From: Syncephalis plumigaleata
Taxonomy: Eukaryota; Zoopagomycota; Zoopagomycetes; Zoopagales; Piptocephalidaceae
Reading direction: 5' to 3'
DNA: 64,000 bases
NCBI GenBank assembly: GCA_025201365.1
Contig: JAIXMF010000011.1
Coordinates: 558,001 to 622,000, forward strand
The translations under genes and the position numbers were made by a program. Shown here in pieces: positions 36,235 through 48,405 of the stretch (its first letter is position 1; each line of letters starts with the position of its first letter). Under the pieces are notes generated by a model. That model was not told where the DNA came from, ran no database searches, and saw only the letters and a list, made by a program, of their open reading frames with translations.

Positions 36235-36552
36235 CTAAAGACATTTATCATGGACATCATCCGCTTTCGTAAGAAGGTCCTGCTCGGCTTTCCTCTCCTT
36301 TTGATGAGCGGCGTTCTTGTTTCTTTGTGTAGCATGGCTATGCTCCACTTTGGCAATCTTTAGATCGTGGACGGCTTTATTAAGTTGCTTGATAGCACTA
36401 CGGCATGCTGCGGATAGATTGTTGCGGTCATTCGAGTTGGGACGGGCTGGTTCATCGGCACGACGATCCAATATGGGATTTGCTTCACCGGTAGTAGCAA
36501 GCGTGGCTAGGGCAACGACGGCAACGATGGCAATAGCACTAGAGAACTTCAT
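36235..36552 (-). CDS. small secreted protein with pro-region and helical core
   Basis: A single exon encodes 105 residues. The start at 36552 gives MKFSSAIAIVAVVALATLATT and a signal peptide cleaved near EA. The next residues, NPILDRR, end in a dibasic site of the Kex2 type. The remaining part is hydrophilic and predicted helical (ACRSAIKQLNKAVHDLKIAK, KERKAEQDLLTKADDVHDKCL) with just two cysteines, near the start and at the penultimate residue, which could form one disulfide. Its size and layout suggest a secreted effector or hydrophilic surface protein. I recognise no family. An upstream ATG in the same frame lies before a hydrophilic Tyr-rich stretch and is less likely. A TATAAATAAAG element lies 139-149 bp upstream. 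Confidence 0.7.
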   Translation of the reverse strand: MKFSSAIAIVAVVALATLATTGEANPILDRRADEPARPNSNDRNNLSAACRSAIKQLNKAVHDLKIAKVEHSHATQRNKNAAHQKERKAEQDLLTKADDVHDKCL

Positions 36553-36690
36553 GTTGGTGTTGATATAATAGTAAATAAACAAGATAAACAGTGTATAGAG
36601 TAGTGGTAAATACTAGTGATACTAATGATAGTAGAATAAAACAAAAGAGCGAGTGTATGATGATGGTAAATCGAATGTATTGCTATAGTG

Positions 36691-36701
36691 CTTTATTTAT
36701 A
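36691..36701 (-). promoter_or_regulatory. TATAAATAAAG element upstream of the small secreted protein gene
   Basis: Identical to the 11-mers at 32981 (minus) and 38137 (plus). It lies 139-149 bp before the start codon. Confidence 0.5.
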
Positions 36702-37550
36702 GGTGAATACGGATAGACTATCATGTAGAATTGAGCAATGATGATGTTATCGTAGCTGAATCGAACTATCACTATTTCTACATGATGCTTCCACGCATCA
36801 ATGTCGCCTCCAGTATAATGAACGAACACCAATTGAATTGCACTCATGCCATGTTCTGCATGTGCAGATACTGTGCAATCAATGCGCTATTTGGCTGAAA
36901 GGCCAAGCCTTTCCTGCTAGTTGACGAGTACCAATTAGCAGATATCAGTAGATTCGAACCATCCATTACTGCATGTGGGTAGTACATCAAAGCAAACTGG
37001 TGACAATTTGACAATGGAATACTGCTAGGCTATTCGTATCGGTTGGTAATGCAATTTGTATGTATAGGATGGTAGAATGTCAACATGTGCTCGTCAAGCT
37101 ATACGACCATTCTATTGGTTTTGAATAATACGATGTCCGTATCTTTTATAGATTACAATGATGGTGAGCTAAGGTGTGATTGAGCATTTGTCAATGATGA
37201 CGAATGGTAGATGCTCGTCATGTCGTGTAACCATATGGACAGCAAATTACTCGAATTTATGCTTATCATCCACAGCATCTACCAGCATACTTCATCAATG
37301 ATGACGCGTACACTTGCTACTCTCATTGTATTGAACACCATGTATGTGGATATAGATTGACATAGATTACTGTATAGTTGACTGTAAATTAGTCCATATC
37401 ATGATGATAATGGCAGTGTACTATTGTAGCTACTACTAATAACATGATCAATTGGACTTGGACATACTAGTCAATATAGTCTGCTGATACAAGACGTTGT
37501 GAACTATTTGTTCGAACAATCGTCATTTTGCTTTTTGAAATGAGCCAAAT

Positions 37551-37712
37551 AATCATGACATGTCATTGTTCGGTATTTGGTTCAATAGAATTTCTTGTAA
37601 CAACTACCGGTATTCCGTTTCATGTAATCATGGCATACCATTGTTCGGCATTTGCTTCGGATAGAATTTCGTAATGATTACCGGTATCTCGTTTCATGTA
37701 ATCGTGGCATAC
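37551..37712. repeat. 74-bp tandem duplication with a partial third copy
   Basis: Copy A runs 37551-37625, copy B 37626-37699, and a 13-base third copy starts at 37700. Shared landmarks are CATTGTTCGG, ATAGAATTTC, ACCGGTAT and CGTTTCATGT. By eye the copies differ at about a quarter of positions, including small indels, so the duplication is not recent. Confidence 0.8.
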
Positions 37713-38136
37713 GACTTTACAATGCTACTAATTAGGTATACACCATTTATTTGTACATTATAATGCTCTTTTGATACATAATACTACACGTGGATGCTAT
37801 GGCTGATATTGCCTTTTACCTTTATCGAGGTCCCGTGTAAACAAAATGACCACCAATGAATAGCATTCGTAGTTGTATTATTCCCATCTTGACATAGTAA
37901 TCGAATAAAAAAGTGTAATCATTTGTATTTATTGATAACAGCATCTGGAAGGATAGGGGGAATGCATTTGTCTAAACGAGTAATCCATCCTAATTAGCGC
38001 ACTATTAATGGCAATTGTCACATGTGCCTAATCAGCAGCTATTACCTTTACTTTTCGATAGTTTGTAATTTTTAACTGAAACTCCAACTTAGTCTGGAGT
38101 ACAATGGTCATGCACTGGTCGAGCTAACCTACGAGA

Positions 38137-38147
38137 TATAAATAAAG
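38137..38147 (+). promoter_or_regulatory. TATAAATAAAG element upstream of the kinase-fold gene
   Basis: The third identical copy of this 11-mer in the window, 130 bp before the start codon at 38267. Confidence 0.5.
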
Positions 38148-38266
38148 AGGATATCAAGCTCATTATTCTACCAGTATCAATCATTCTGTCTCTCGCAATC
38201 CATACATTCAAGCACGCTTATTATCCAGCTCAATCTTCTTTTTTATTATCATCTATCACGAATACA

Positions 38267-39465
38267 ATGCGTTCTCTACTTCATCACACCATTTTACTAG
38301 CAGCCGCAACGTTGACGTTGACATCGTGCATCAGTCAAACTCAAGCGATAGCACCTTTGCTTATTGGTAATACACCAGCCTAGATACCTGCTAATACTAA
38401 CGCTCTTTATATATCCGTATAGGAAAGAAGCTTCTAGGCTATTATGCTACTCACTTAGTAACCGAGAGTGCTATGAACAATGGAAACACGCCAGAGGGAA
38501 AGACTCCAGAGGGGGCGGCTTCAGAGGGAAATACTTTAGAGGGAAAGATTACTAATGTGGAGTGGCTGCCTACGAATTCAGATGAAGTCAGCTATGCCAA
38601 AGTCAAGTACAATGGTCAGAATGCATTCATGAAATGTGCGCCAGGCGCGTCTGATAAGCCATTCACGGTAAGCATAATGAATATTGTCTATTCAAGTACT
38701 GACCCTTGCATAAAAGAACCTTGACCTCGCATCGCGTGAGCTAACGGGACCGGACGCGGAATATCGCGGTTACGTGACCCCACCACTACATTACACGACA
38801 GTGCTGCCTAATTCATCCCGACACCATGGATATTGCTCCGTCTATAGTTACACCAATACCGTTACACTAGAACAATATCTAACGGGGAAAAACTATGCGC
38901 AAAAGCTTATTGCTCTTAATCGAATTATGCCCCAAATAACTAAAGGTAAAGCGAGCATGCACAATCATACAACGCAGGTACTAACTATTTCATAGGATTC
39001 ATTTACCTCTACAATGCCAATGTTAGCTACAAGCATTTCAATACAAATGGTAAGTGATATCAAATTATACTACAGTAATCTAATGCACGTCATGTATAGA
39101 TGTTATGATCCAAGGACAAGATGCTGGCAATTGACGGCAATGCTCATTGGCTTCGATGCAACACTCGCTAATAGTGGGAATAAGCAAATGCTGAATCGTA
39201 ATACTACACCAGCAAAAGCTACCGATACTCGAAACAGTTACAAATGTGATGGTTTTGAGAAGTGCTCGTCAACACATTGACAGACTACATTACGAGGAGT
39301 ATGCTGGCCACACCATCGACTGTCTCGGACAAGGAACGTGAACGGATAAAGCAGAGTATTAGCAGTCAGATTGCCAAGGAGAAGACGACACTAGGCTCTG
39401 CAACCAATGAGGAGATTGAACAGGCTACAGATGCTTACATTCCCTTGTTAAGGTGGATCATCTAG
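38267..39465 (+). CDS. secreted kinase-fold protein lacking catalytic residues (pseudokinase-like)
   Basis: The start gives MRSLLHHTILLAAATLTLTS and a signal peptide ending near TQA. A degenerate E-G/P-E-G repeat (GNTPEGKTPEGAASEGNTLE) leads into a protein-kinase-like fold: AFMKC (VAIK-like Lys), LASRELTG (helix C Glu candidate), a hinge-like region, then YLYNANVSYKHFNTNDVMI, which lines up with V-H-R-D-L-K-P-E-N-I-M-I, and IGFDATLANS at the DFG position. The HRD Asp is replaced (YKH) and DFG reads GFD, so catalysis is unlikely. DGFEKVLVNTL could be helix F. Introns lie after LLI (38367), PFT (38669), TKG (38946; TACTAAC branch site) and NTN (39052). Two phase shifts occur near 39130-39160 and 39260. 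The kinase assignment is my alignment by eye. Confidence 0.55.
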
Positions 39466-40343
39466 TCGCCAGTAGTCAGATTGTAGTAGTTTTGTGGATA
39501 CACTACACAAACTATATCCTTCATCGTTGACACAAAGTAAAGAAACGACTACACGTAAACACACTAGGAAACAGTCGCTTATTATCCAATAGCCGGTCTG
39601 TATGGATGTCAACGACCATCACAATATCATTGGTATAGTATTGTGAGTTGACATTGTCAACTATTCATACATTATAGCATAGATGTCCAAATAGTGATTC
39701 ATGTTTGCTGGCTCGCATACCAATGACACTTTTCATTATCACACAACTAGTCAGTAATACTATTTAGACATTGTAGTTCATCATTGATGAACACATAGCA
39801 ATACAGAGTAGTGTACATGACTAGTACGATTTATTGAAATAAATTCATGCTTTTAACAATTCATCTAATAGAATACACCACTAGTATAACACAGTGGTAA
39901 ATACGAGTAATAACAACTAGAGTCGAGATGGACTGTTTACTCGATTATACGTGTGGCACGGATTGACACGTTTTCATGCTTTTATTCATTATTCACTTCA
40001 ATCTCAGTTGAATCGTGTTGCTCCGAGTCAGCATTCATTTGCCACTCTCTCAATGATGATTGGCCAGATAAATGCGTGTTTATGGCGCGCGCCAATTGGC
40101 CATTTTTTAAACAGCCCTCATACCTCGAATTACAAACACTGATATACTCGTGTACGCTAGTGTTCGTCCGGCATTTGCGCCTTCTTTCTTTACTTCGTTG
40201 CATTACACTTTTCGGCTATTCCTCAACATCATTATTATTGACGCGCCTTCAATTATCCTCACTACTACTACTACTACTAAGCGTAACTCTTTCTAAAAAA
40301 AGATCGCAGGCCGTCGTGGTGTTGACAGTGTTACGGATTGACC
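39466..40343. other. intergenic, SEC61 upstream region
   Basis: A 133-codon plus-strand frame (39953-40354) overlaps the SEC61 start in another phase. It has no motifs, and I read it as leader sequence or chance. Confidence 0.45.
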
Positions 40344-42058
40344 ATGTCGTGTAAGTTTAACACTCCTTGTGATGTGTAACTACATACTATTAGACCTATT
40401 GGTATGCTCTAGTACTAACTAACAATGCCACGTATTCTACTTGTTTAATTAGTCCGTTTTCTCTATTTGATCCGGCCTTTTATGGCCATCCTGCCCGAGA
40501 TTGAGGCACCTGATCGTAAGGTTAGTAGTCTTTACAGTTTATATATATATATATATACCAGTGTATATGTGTATGTAGTGAGTGAGTAGCGCTTTATTTA
40601 CGTTGTTATTTTGATTAGGTGCCTTTCCGGCAAAAAATGTTATGGACAGCCATCACGCTATTCATATTTTTAGTCTTGTCGCAGATTCCACTCTACGGTA
40701 TTGTCTCGTCAGACTCGTCCGATCCACTCTACTGGATGCGTGTTATTCTCGCGTCTAATCGAGGTACACTAATGGAATTGGGTATCACACCGATCATTAC
40801 TTCTGGCATGATTATGCAACTGTTGGCCGGTGCCAACATTATCGAGGTCGATCACAGTCTAAAGGAGGATCGCGCTCTCTTTGGTGGTGCACAGAAATGT
40901 AAGTGTTATTGCTCGATTGTAACCTTCTTTACTATATATAATACTTACTCTCTCTCTGTCTATACAATCCCCCCTTGAATAACTAGTATTTGCCTTGATT
41001 CTAACCGCTGGACAAGCTATGGTGTCGGTACTTACCGGTCTGTATGGTCCACCCTCCGAACTCGGTGCCGGTATCTGTTTGCTTCTCATTCTTCAATTGT
41101 TTGTCGCGGGTATCATCGTCATTCTACTGGATGAGTTGCTCCAAAAGGGCTACGGTCTTGGCTCGGGCATCTCGCTCTTCATTGCCACCAACATTTGCGA
41201 GACAATCATCTGGAAGGCGTTCAGTCCAACTACCATCAACACGGGACGTGGCCCTGAATTCGAAGGTGCCGTCATTGCTCTATTCCACCTGCTATTGACG
41301 CGTAACGACAAGGCACGCGCTCTCAAGGAGGCATTCTACCGCTCGAGTCTACCCAACGTCACGAATCTTGTGGCTACCATCGCTGTATTCGCCGTGGTCA
41401 TCTACCTCCAAGGTTTCCGTGTCGAAATCCCTATCAAGTCCAACCGATTCCGCGGTCATCGTGCCACCTACCCCATCAAGCTCTTCTACACCTCCAACAT
41501 GCCTATCATGCTTCAATCGGCCTTGGTGTCAAACGTGTACATGATCTCGCAGTTGCTCTACACTCGTTTCCCCGAAAATCTACTAGTACGCTTGTTGGGC
41601 GTATGGGAACCGTATGAAGGCACGTCGCAATTCGTGGCCACCAGCGGATCGTTTACTACTTGACACCGCCGCACAATTTCGCCGACACCTTCCGTGATCC
41701 TATTCATTTCGTCATTTATGTCGCCTTTATGCTTGGTGCATGCGCCCTCCTATCCAAGACCTGGATCGAAGTGTCCGGCTCGTCTCCTCGTGACGTGGCT
41801 CGCCAACTAAAGGAGCAGCAAATTGTCATCGCCGGCTATCGTGACTCGTCAATGTACAAGGAATTGAAGCGTATCATTCCTACCGCTGCTGCTCTTGGCG
41901 GTGTGATCATTGGTATTCTATCGGTAGTGGCCGATCTAATGGGTGCCATCGGTTCGGGTACAGGTATTCTATTGGCCGTCACCATTATCTACCAGTACTT
42001 TGAGATGTTTGCCAAGGAACAAGTGGATCAAGGTGGCATGGACACCTTTGTCTCATAA
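40344..42058 (+). CDS. SEC61: Sec61 alpha, protein-conducting channel of the ER
   Basis: This is the ten-helix channel subunit for co- and post-translational translocation. The first coding exon is 7 bases (40344-40350). It splices to [18 protein letters not shown], giving MSF at the start. Exons are 40344-40350, 40453-40520, 40619-40898 and 40987-42058. Near-invariant blocks include [80 protein letters not shown] and [20 protein letters not shown]. One base appears missing near 41651, between VATSG and IVYYLTPP, in one of the most conserved genes of the window. That is strong evidence for an assembly indel. AATAAA is at 42248. Confidence 0.96.
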
Positions 42059-42247
42059 GAGAAGGAATAATAAGGAGATTCGTTTATTTTCTCGTATGTT
42101 GTTTTTTCCCTCTATTTTTCTCGCGATACAAAGGCAGTTGTCAATGACGTATAATCATTTATCGAACAACAACAACAACATGAATAACCATTATCATAAC
42201 CACAATATCTTCTCTCTTTATATTGGTTAACGCGATAATACAGCTGC

Positions 42248-42253
42248 AATAAA
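42248..42253 (+). terminator. AATAAA poly(A) signal, SEC61
   Basis: The hexamer lies 190 bp after the stop. The convergent MYSM1-like gene ends 66 bp beyond it. Confidence 0.4.
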
Positions 42254-42318
42254 GAAACTTTTTATTAAAACCATAACGATATAAGGAGATATAGATATTA
42301 TAATACAAATATCAAGTC

Positions 42319-45300
42319 TTAAATGATAGCCTGCTGTTGCTGCACCTGTGAATCATTGTCATTAGATTCTATCGATGTTGTAGTAGATGTAGTATTTGTT
42401 GGTGGTAGTGCAACAACAGAATCAATATTAGTCGCATCCATCGATGTAACTGTCGGTGGTGTAGGTTCATGCTCCATCGGATGACTAACTGGTAGCGTGT
42501 AGGGTGCACTATCAAGCTTATTCTTTATACGTTGTAGTATCTCCCGTCGTACGGTGGAGCCTTCATCTAGCCAGCTGCCCACCGATTCTAATAGTTTGTC
42601 GCGTACAGTTAATTCACCATCTGATCGATAGGCATCTTCAAATATCATACGTCTAGAAGGAACATCATTATTAGCCATCAATAATGTTCTAATAATATAT
42701 ACATGATATCGCATGATATCGCATGCCATTACTCACTGTGTATGTTCACCGAAATCATCCATTAACTTGTCCACTTGCTTGGCTAATTGGTCAATTTGCG
42801 AGTCATCAAGACATTCCGCTTGTTCAGTCTCCACTAAACGATAGGGCACACCTAGATGGATATAAATGAGCGTTAGTATTTACAAGTTATGAATGTTAGT
42901 CATACGGCTAATTGATCTACTTACGATAATGTGCACTAACGGCGTATTCGGGACCAGCCATGAAGAAGCGCATTTTTGACTGGTTTGCTAAACGATCACG
43001 ATCATATGGATTGACAATCACGCCTACAAATGGTTCTTGTCCGCTATCATGTCTAAATAGTGTCTGCGATAGTATAATAATGTTAGATAACTTTGTAAAG
43101 CGTAATACATGAATATTGATGACAATACCTGATAATTGACTTGATTCTCGATATCTCGAATGGATGGTGTAGGCTCAAAGGTGGGATGTGAATGATACCA
43201 GCCTACCACGGCGAGACCACGTTCGGCAAACTCTATTCGTGCCATAATTCGGATTCAGGATCCATTTCACACTGATATGTATTAGATCATCTAATGATAG
43301 CAATCATTATTCATTGCTTACTTGGAAATCAGTACTTGCACCTCGACATGGAAATGCAGTCAATATATCTATTTGATTGGTGGTTGCATCGAATTTACCA
43401 CCTAATAGACCGATTACTTCCGTTCTTAGTAGATGAGCGTGTAGATCCATGACCGTCTACAAATACATAATCATTAGTATATGTCATTCTAGATTAATAC
43501 ACTACTACTGCTATACTACTACTTACCATGGCACTTGGTACAATATGTACCGAGAATGGAGGTGTCGTCTCTTATCAAATGGTTGCAATGGTATCAACAT
43601 GAATGGATCTACATACAATGATAATAGATAAGTATAATCAGATGTCATCAAGATGGAAGCCATTCATTTACCTTGTTCGTAAAATCACGTATTTTATTGG
43701 TGGTCCGTGTTCGTTTACGTGCACCTATTCATTGTATATTTAGTATTCATATGTAATACTAGCATATTAAACTAATGGCCTACCCGACACTACACGTAAT
43801 GCTTCCTCACTAAGCGAGCCATGCTCAATAACGCGTCCTTCCAGATCCCGTTCATCTTGCCTAATCAATAGCATTAGCTGATATACATACATATATATAA
43901 ATATCTATTCATACATACCATTCACCATACTCATCACGTACTCGTCGTCGACGTGATCTAGTAGGGTTCATTCATTAGTATTTGCTTACATTGTCTCTAT
44001 TTATTCATGGATCCTATTGTATTACCCTGCAACAATATCATTGAATACATTAAAGGCTGTAGGCCTTGTACCCGACTGATAATCATCATCGTCATCATTA
44101 TTATTGCCATAACCATATTCACTAGAATGAATGGTACGTTGACGTGGTGCAGGTTTACGTTTTATAGCAAAATCACAGTTGACATTAATGGCGCCAACTT
44201 GTTCCAAATAGCTGTGTACACGTCCAATAACATTGACATCACCACAATCCTATATATATATATACATATAGATTACATCAGTATGTCATTCCACATTGTA
44301 TACAACCATTACTTACGCGTAATTGCTTCCTAGCACCGGTCTTTGTTAAATAGGCGGGTCGAATTCTATCCCAACAATCCAGGATATGATTGCGTATCTT
44401 CATGTAACGTTCTGGTGTACACGCAGGTTTACCGCAAAAGAATTCCGGATTACCGCGTACTTCCTCCTCACTAATCGCATTTCTATCAATAATCTGATCA
44501 TAGTTAATACATCATCATCTAAGTATAATGTACATCTCTTACCATAGTATCTGATGGAAGAACTACAGCTTCATTATCCTCGGTATTACTACTCGATACA
44601 GGCAATGGTTCAGATGTTGGCTGTTCCTCTTCTTTATTGTCTTTATCCTTGTCCATTTCCATGTCTTGTTTAATATCCTCAATGGCAGTAATGCTAATGG
44701 TGCCTCTTCTACAATCTCCGTATTTGCCATTCTTTCCTCTACTTTCTCTATTCAATACTTGTAAATAATAGGATAGTATAGATAATCAAACAATATCTAC
44801 CTAATTCCTCTTCATCAACATCAATATCAGAATCATTATGCTTATTAATTGCTACAGATAATGATGGTGATGTGTGTTGTTGCTGTGTATCAGTGGTAGG
44901 GGTTCCTTTATCATATCCTCATTTTGCTATATCCTCATTAATATAGATATCTTCATTACATAATAATGCTGCTACTTACCATTGTCACTGCTTGTGGTGC
45001 TAGTTCTACTTCAGACTTGTCGACTATATCAACACTTGTACGTGGTAACTAATGATGGTGATGATGATATTAGTCAAGCTATTATGATAAATAAATACGC
45101 GCTTACCTCAATACCACGATGAACGAATAAATGTCGAGCACGATTCTTTACTTGCAACGGACTACGCGTGCCAATGAATTGCGACACCTCCTTCCATTTA
45201 CCGTGACCATATCGTTTCTATATTGTATTAGCATTGCTTTAATCGTATATACCTACAAATATCGATACACTTACAATGCCTTCCAGCAGTTGTGTATCCT

Positions 45301-45568
45301 CTTCTTCCGTCCATCGTGAACCGTGCGTAGCCGAATCTACCTTGACACTTGTCGTGACATCGCCTTGCTGTGGCGTAACCTTCGATTTACCCGACACTTT
45401 CCGTTTCACCTCTTTCTTTACGGTGTAGTCGTCAGAGTCCGCGTCCTGGTCATAATCGTTACTTATGTCAAGTTCTTCGTCTTCTAACGCTTGTTGTCTA
45501 GCAAAGTTATGGTGCAACTCGTCTTCAGCGAGCATTTGCTGAATCAACTGCCGTGAAGCAGAATCCAT
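42319..45568 (-). CDS. MYSM1: MYSM1-like histone H2A deubiquitinase (SANT-SWIRM-MPN)
   Basis: The domain order is that of MYSM1/2A-DUB, a JAMM metalloprotease that removes ubiquitin from histone H2A. The N-terminus [17 protein letters not shown] is acidic. A SANT/Myb block ([15 protein letters not shown] spliced to [17 protein letters not shown]) lies at 45130-45330. A SWIRM domain ([34 protein letters not shown]) lies at 44100-44500. The MPN domain at 42950-43500 has the catalytic Glu in [10 protein letters not shown] and the zinc motif [14 protein letters not shown], followed by [12 protein letters not shown]. All JAMM ligands (Glu, His, His, Asp) look intact. The tail is Thr/Gln-rich. About ten short introns interrupt it. 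Most Dikarya I know of lack MYSM1, so it supports an early-diverging fungus. Confidence 0.85.
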
Positions 45569-45588
45569 ACTCGATAGCTATTTTATCT

Positions 45589-45617
45589 AAGTAAGCAAGT
45601 AAGCAAGTAAGCAAGTA
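45589..45617. repeat. AAGTAAGC octamer repeat
   Basis: About 3.5 tandem 8-bp units just upstream of the MYSM1-like start. A GTTA tetramer repeat also occurs at 46143-46165. Confidence 0.8.
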
Positions 45618-46188
45618 TTTGGTGTACAAGACAAGTGAGAGAAAGTAAACAAATTAAAAAGTGCACTCATTCATTCATCATAACAATTGGCTGGATGATT
45701 TACTCCTGAATTCACTTTAATCATTCCATTCGCTTAATAGCACTTTCTACCTGTCAACATCCGCATCATTGATGTCAATAGCTTTGTATAATAGATAGTG
45801 ATACATTATTACAAATAAATACACTATCAATTATATATACTTGCAATATATGAACATTATATTAGGATATAGTCTACACGTATAATAGTAGTTATATTGA
45901 CGCGTAGGCCTAATTAACCTAGGTGATCGTCTAATAACCACGTGATGTTATGGATTGATTACCACGCATTTACATTGCAGCGAATGATTGGCGCAAACGG
46001 AGATACGCTTCAGTCTGTGTATTATACAGACTAACGGCGCATACTTTGAACGTGTCCATTTATTTCTTCTTGCTTGCTTTTATCGTATCGAATAGTACAC
46101 GTATAGACAGACTCGTCATCTATATTGAACTGGTATAGGTTCTAGTTAGTTAGTTAGTTAGTTAGCTACTATTCACGGCGTAATAACT

Positions 46189-48405
46189 ATGGAGTTAAAG
46201 CATCGTCTTGTAAGTTTGTCAATAATGGAACAATATACTTGTATCTCGTGTTTAACAACAGCAACTCATCTCATTAGAATATCGTACTATTGGTAGTACT
46301 GTGTAGGTTGACACTAGCAACATACAAAGAAGCACGACTTGTCTAACTGTACTATCCTGTAGATTTATTGCAAGGTGTACCAATGGCCTAGTATTTGGTT
46401 CTATTCCATTTTTAATGAAGGACTACATGTCCTACTCTCAGTTGGGTGTACTCTCGTTGGCACCTACCCGTACAGCTTGAAACTATTCTGGTCGCCGATT
46501 GTTGATGCACTATTCGTGTCGCGTATCGGTCGACGCAAGACGTGGATCATACCGATTCAACTGATACTAGGTGTTGTTTTCCTATGGCTCGGTAATAATA
46601 TCGAGAAATACATGGTGACTACGGTAGGTTGATTGCTATCAGCATTACAATTATAAAGACTAGTCACTAATAGAACATCAAATGAATGAAATACATATGT
46701 ATATATATAACTAGGGAGATGGCTGGGGTTCCACTTATACACTTACTTTGATACTGCTCGCCACCATTATTCTTAGTGCTACTCAGGATATCGCCGTTGA
46801 TGGATGGGCCTTGACTCTATTGCCCGAGGAACATTTGTCCTATGCATCGACTGCTCAGACAATCGGTCTAAATACAGGTCATTTTCTATCATTTACCGTA
46901 TTCCTTGCCTTTAGTTCAGCTGAATTCTGGTAAATAGCTGTAGCATAATGATCTGCATTCATGTATAGCAGTATCAACTAATGGATAATGATATTTCTAT
47001 TCTATAGTAACACGTATTTCCGTAGTATACCCAGTGATGTGGGCATACTTACTCTGACCAATTACATGCACTTTTGGGCTGCCATGTACTTTTTAGTAAC
47101 TACATGGCTTATCTTCTTTAAGCATGAGGTAAATGAACGATGTATAGATGTTTATCGTCAATACGACGCTTACCTTTATGTCTATAGGCACCGGTGGGTA
47201 AAGACGACGAGATGAGCATCGGTGAATCCTATCAAGTATTATGGCGTATTTGCAAATTGCCACGTAAGTTGTGTACAATCTACTTACAAGTATAAATTAA
47301 CACTTGTATGCATCTGTAGAAATGTCCCAGTATATTGTGTTGCTATTGGTAGCCAAAATGGGATTTGTCGTATCTGACGCAGTAGGCAGTTTGAAACTAT
47401 TAGAGAAGGGATTTAAACGAGAGGATTTGGCCTTAACCGTGTTATGGGATTTCCCTTGTCAAATCTTATTTGGCTATCTAGCTGGTGAGTAATCATATTC
47501 TATTTATTAGTTAATAGGAATACTAATTAATTATTACCATAATATTTAATAGCTCGTTGGAGTCGTGGTAATCGTCCTTTATTACCCGTATGTATTTTAT
47601 AATAAGTGTAATACAAGATGACTAATAGTAATGCAACTAGTGGTTAAATGCTTATGTCGGTCGTATCATCACTGTAATCGCTTGGGTATTGTTGGTGCAC
47701 TACATGCCAGAGGGTGGTGTCACTCCGGTTATATGGTTATCATTACTATAGTTGTTCTATGGTCATCGTTTGCTAGGTAAGTTGCACTATTATTATCATT
47801 CCTACTACTTAATCTAACTTGTATCTATTCATAGTACCGTGCAATTCGTTGGTATAGGCGTATTTATGAACAGTATTGCTGATCCAGCAGTGGGTGGCAC
47901 CTACATGACGGTAAGTATATGATGATGATCGCTTGATCTATTTACTAATCATTACTGTATTAGTTCTTGAATACACTAAGTAATTTGGGTGGTACATGGC
48001 CACGCTATTTCGTATTGGAAGCGGTCGATTGGTTTACAAATGCACAATGTCATATTCCAAATCAACCAAGTAGTGGTACGTCACTTAAACTATGCAGTAG
48101 TAATAGTAGTAGTGATTTAACTAACAAATTCATACAATCAACACTAGTCTTCCAATGTACGAGTGAAATAGGCAAGAAGGAGTGTAAAACATTGGGTGGA
48201 CAATGCACCATTTATCAGGATGGATACTACATCGTATCTGGTATTTCTATCGTGATATCCATTACATTGTTACTATTCTTCATTCGTGGTACAGCTCGCG
48301 TATTGAATGTAAGTATGATATAGAAAGTGTAACTTATAACTAATATTCTCGTTATTAGCTATTCCACCAGCTACATGGCGTATTGTTAAAGTGGCCAAAG
48401 ATTAA
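46189..48405 (+). CDS. acetyl-CoA transporter, SLC33A1/AT-1 family
   Basis: This is a major-facilitator-type ER/Golgi membrane transporter that imports acetyl-CoA for lumenal acetylation. The first exon is MELKHRL (46189-46209). Family blocks follow in order: VFGSIPFLMKDYMSY, YPYSLKLFWSPIVDA, RIGRRKTWIIPIQLILG, SATQDIAVDGWALTLLPEEH, VAKMGFVVSDAVGSLKL, NSIADPAVGGTYMTFLNTLSNLGGTWP and a Cys-containing lumenal loop before GYYIVSGISI. Roughly ten exons are separated by 55-80 bp introns. Phase shifts near 46380 and 46470 lie in conserved parts. The exact C-terminus is uncertain: one reading ends WRIVKVAKD at 48405, another runs to 48457. Confidence 0.88.

Larger units (their letters stand above)
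36553..38266. other. 1.7 kb intergenic between two divergent secreted-protein genes
   Basis: No gene is supported on either strand. The stretch holds the TATA elements of both flanking genes and a 74-bp tandem duplication. Confidence 0.5.

Noticed and set aside
36951-36964. tRNA B-box-like sequence (GGTTCGAATC on the minus strand)
   Set aside because: No A box, no acceptor-stem pairing and no anticodon arm can be built around it. Chance match in the spacer.
39953-40354. 133-codon plus-strand frame upstream of SEC61
   Set aside because: It overlaps the SEC61 start in another phase, has a Leu/Ser-rich low-complexity end and no family features. Likely leader sequence.
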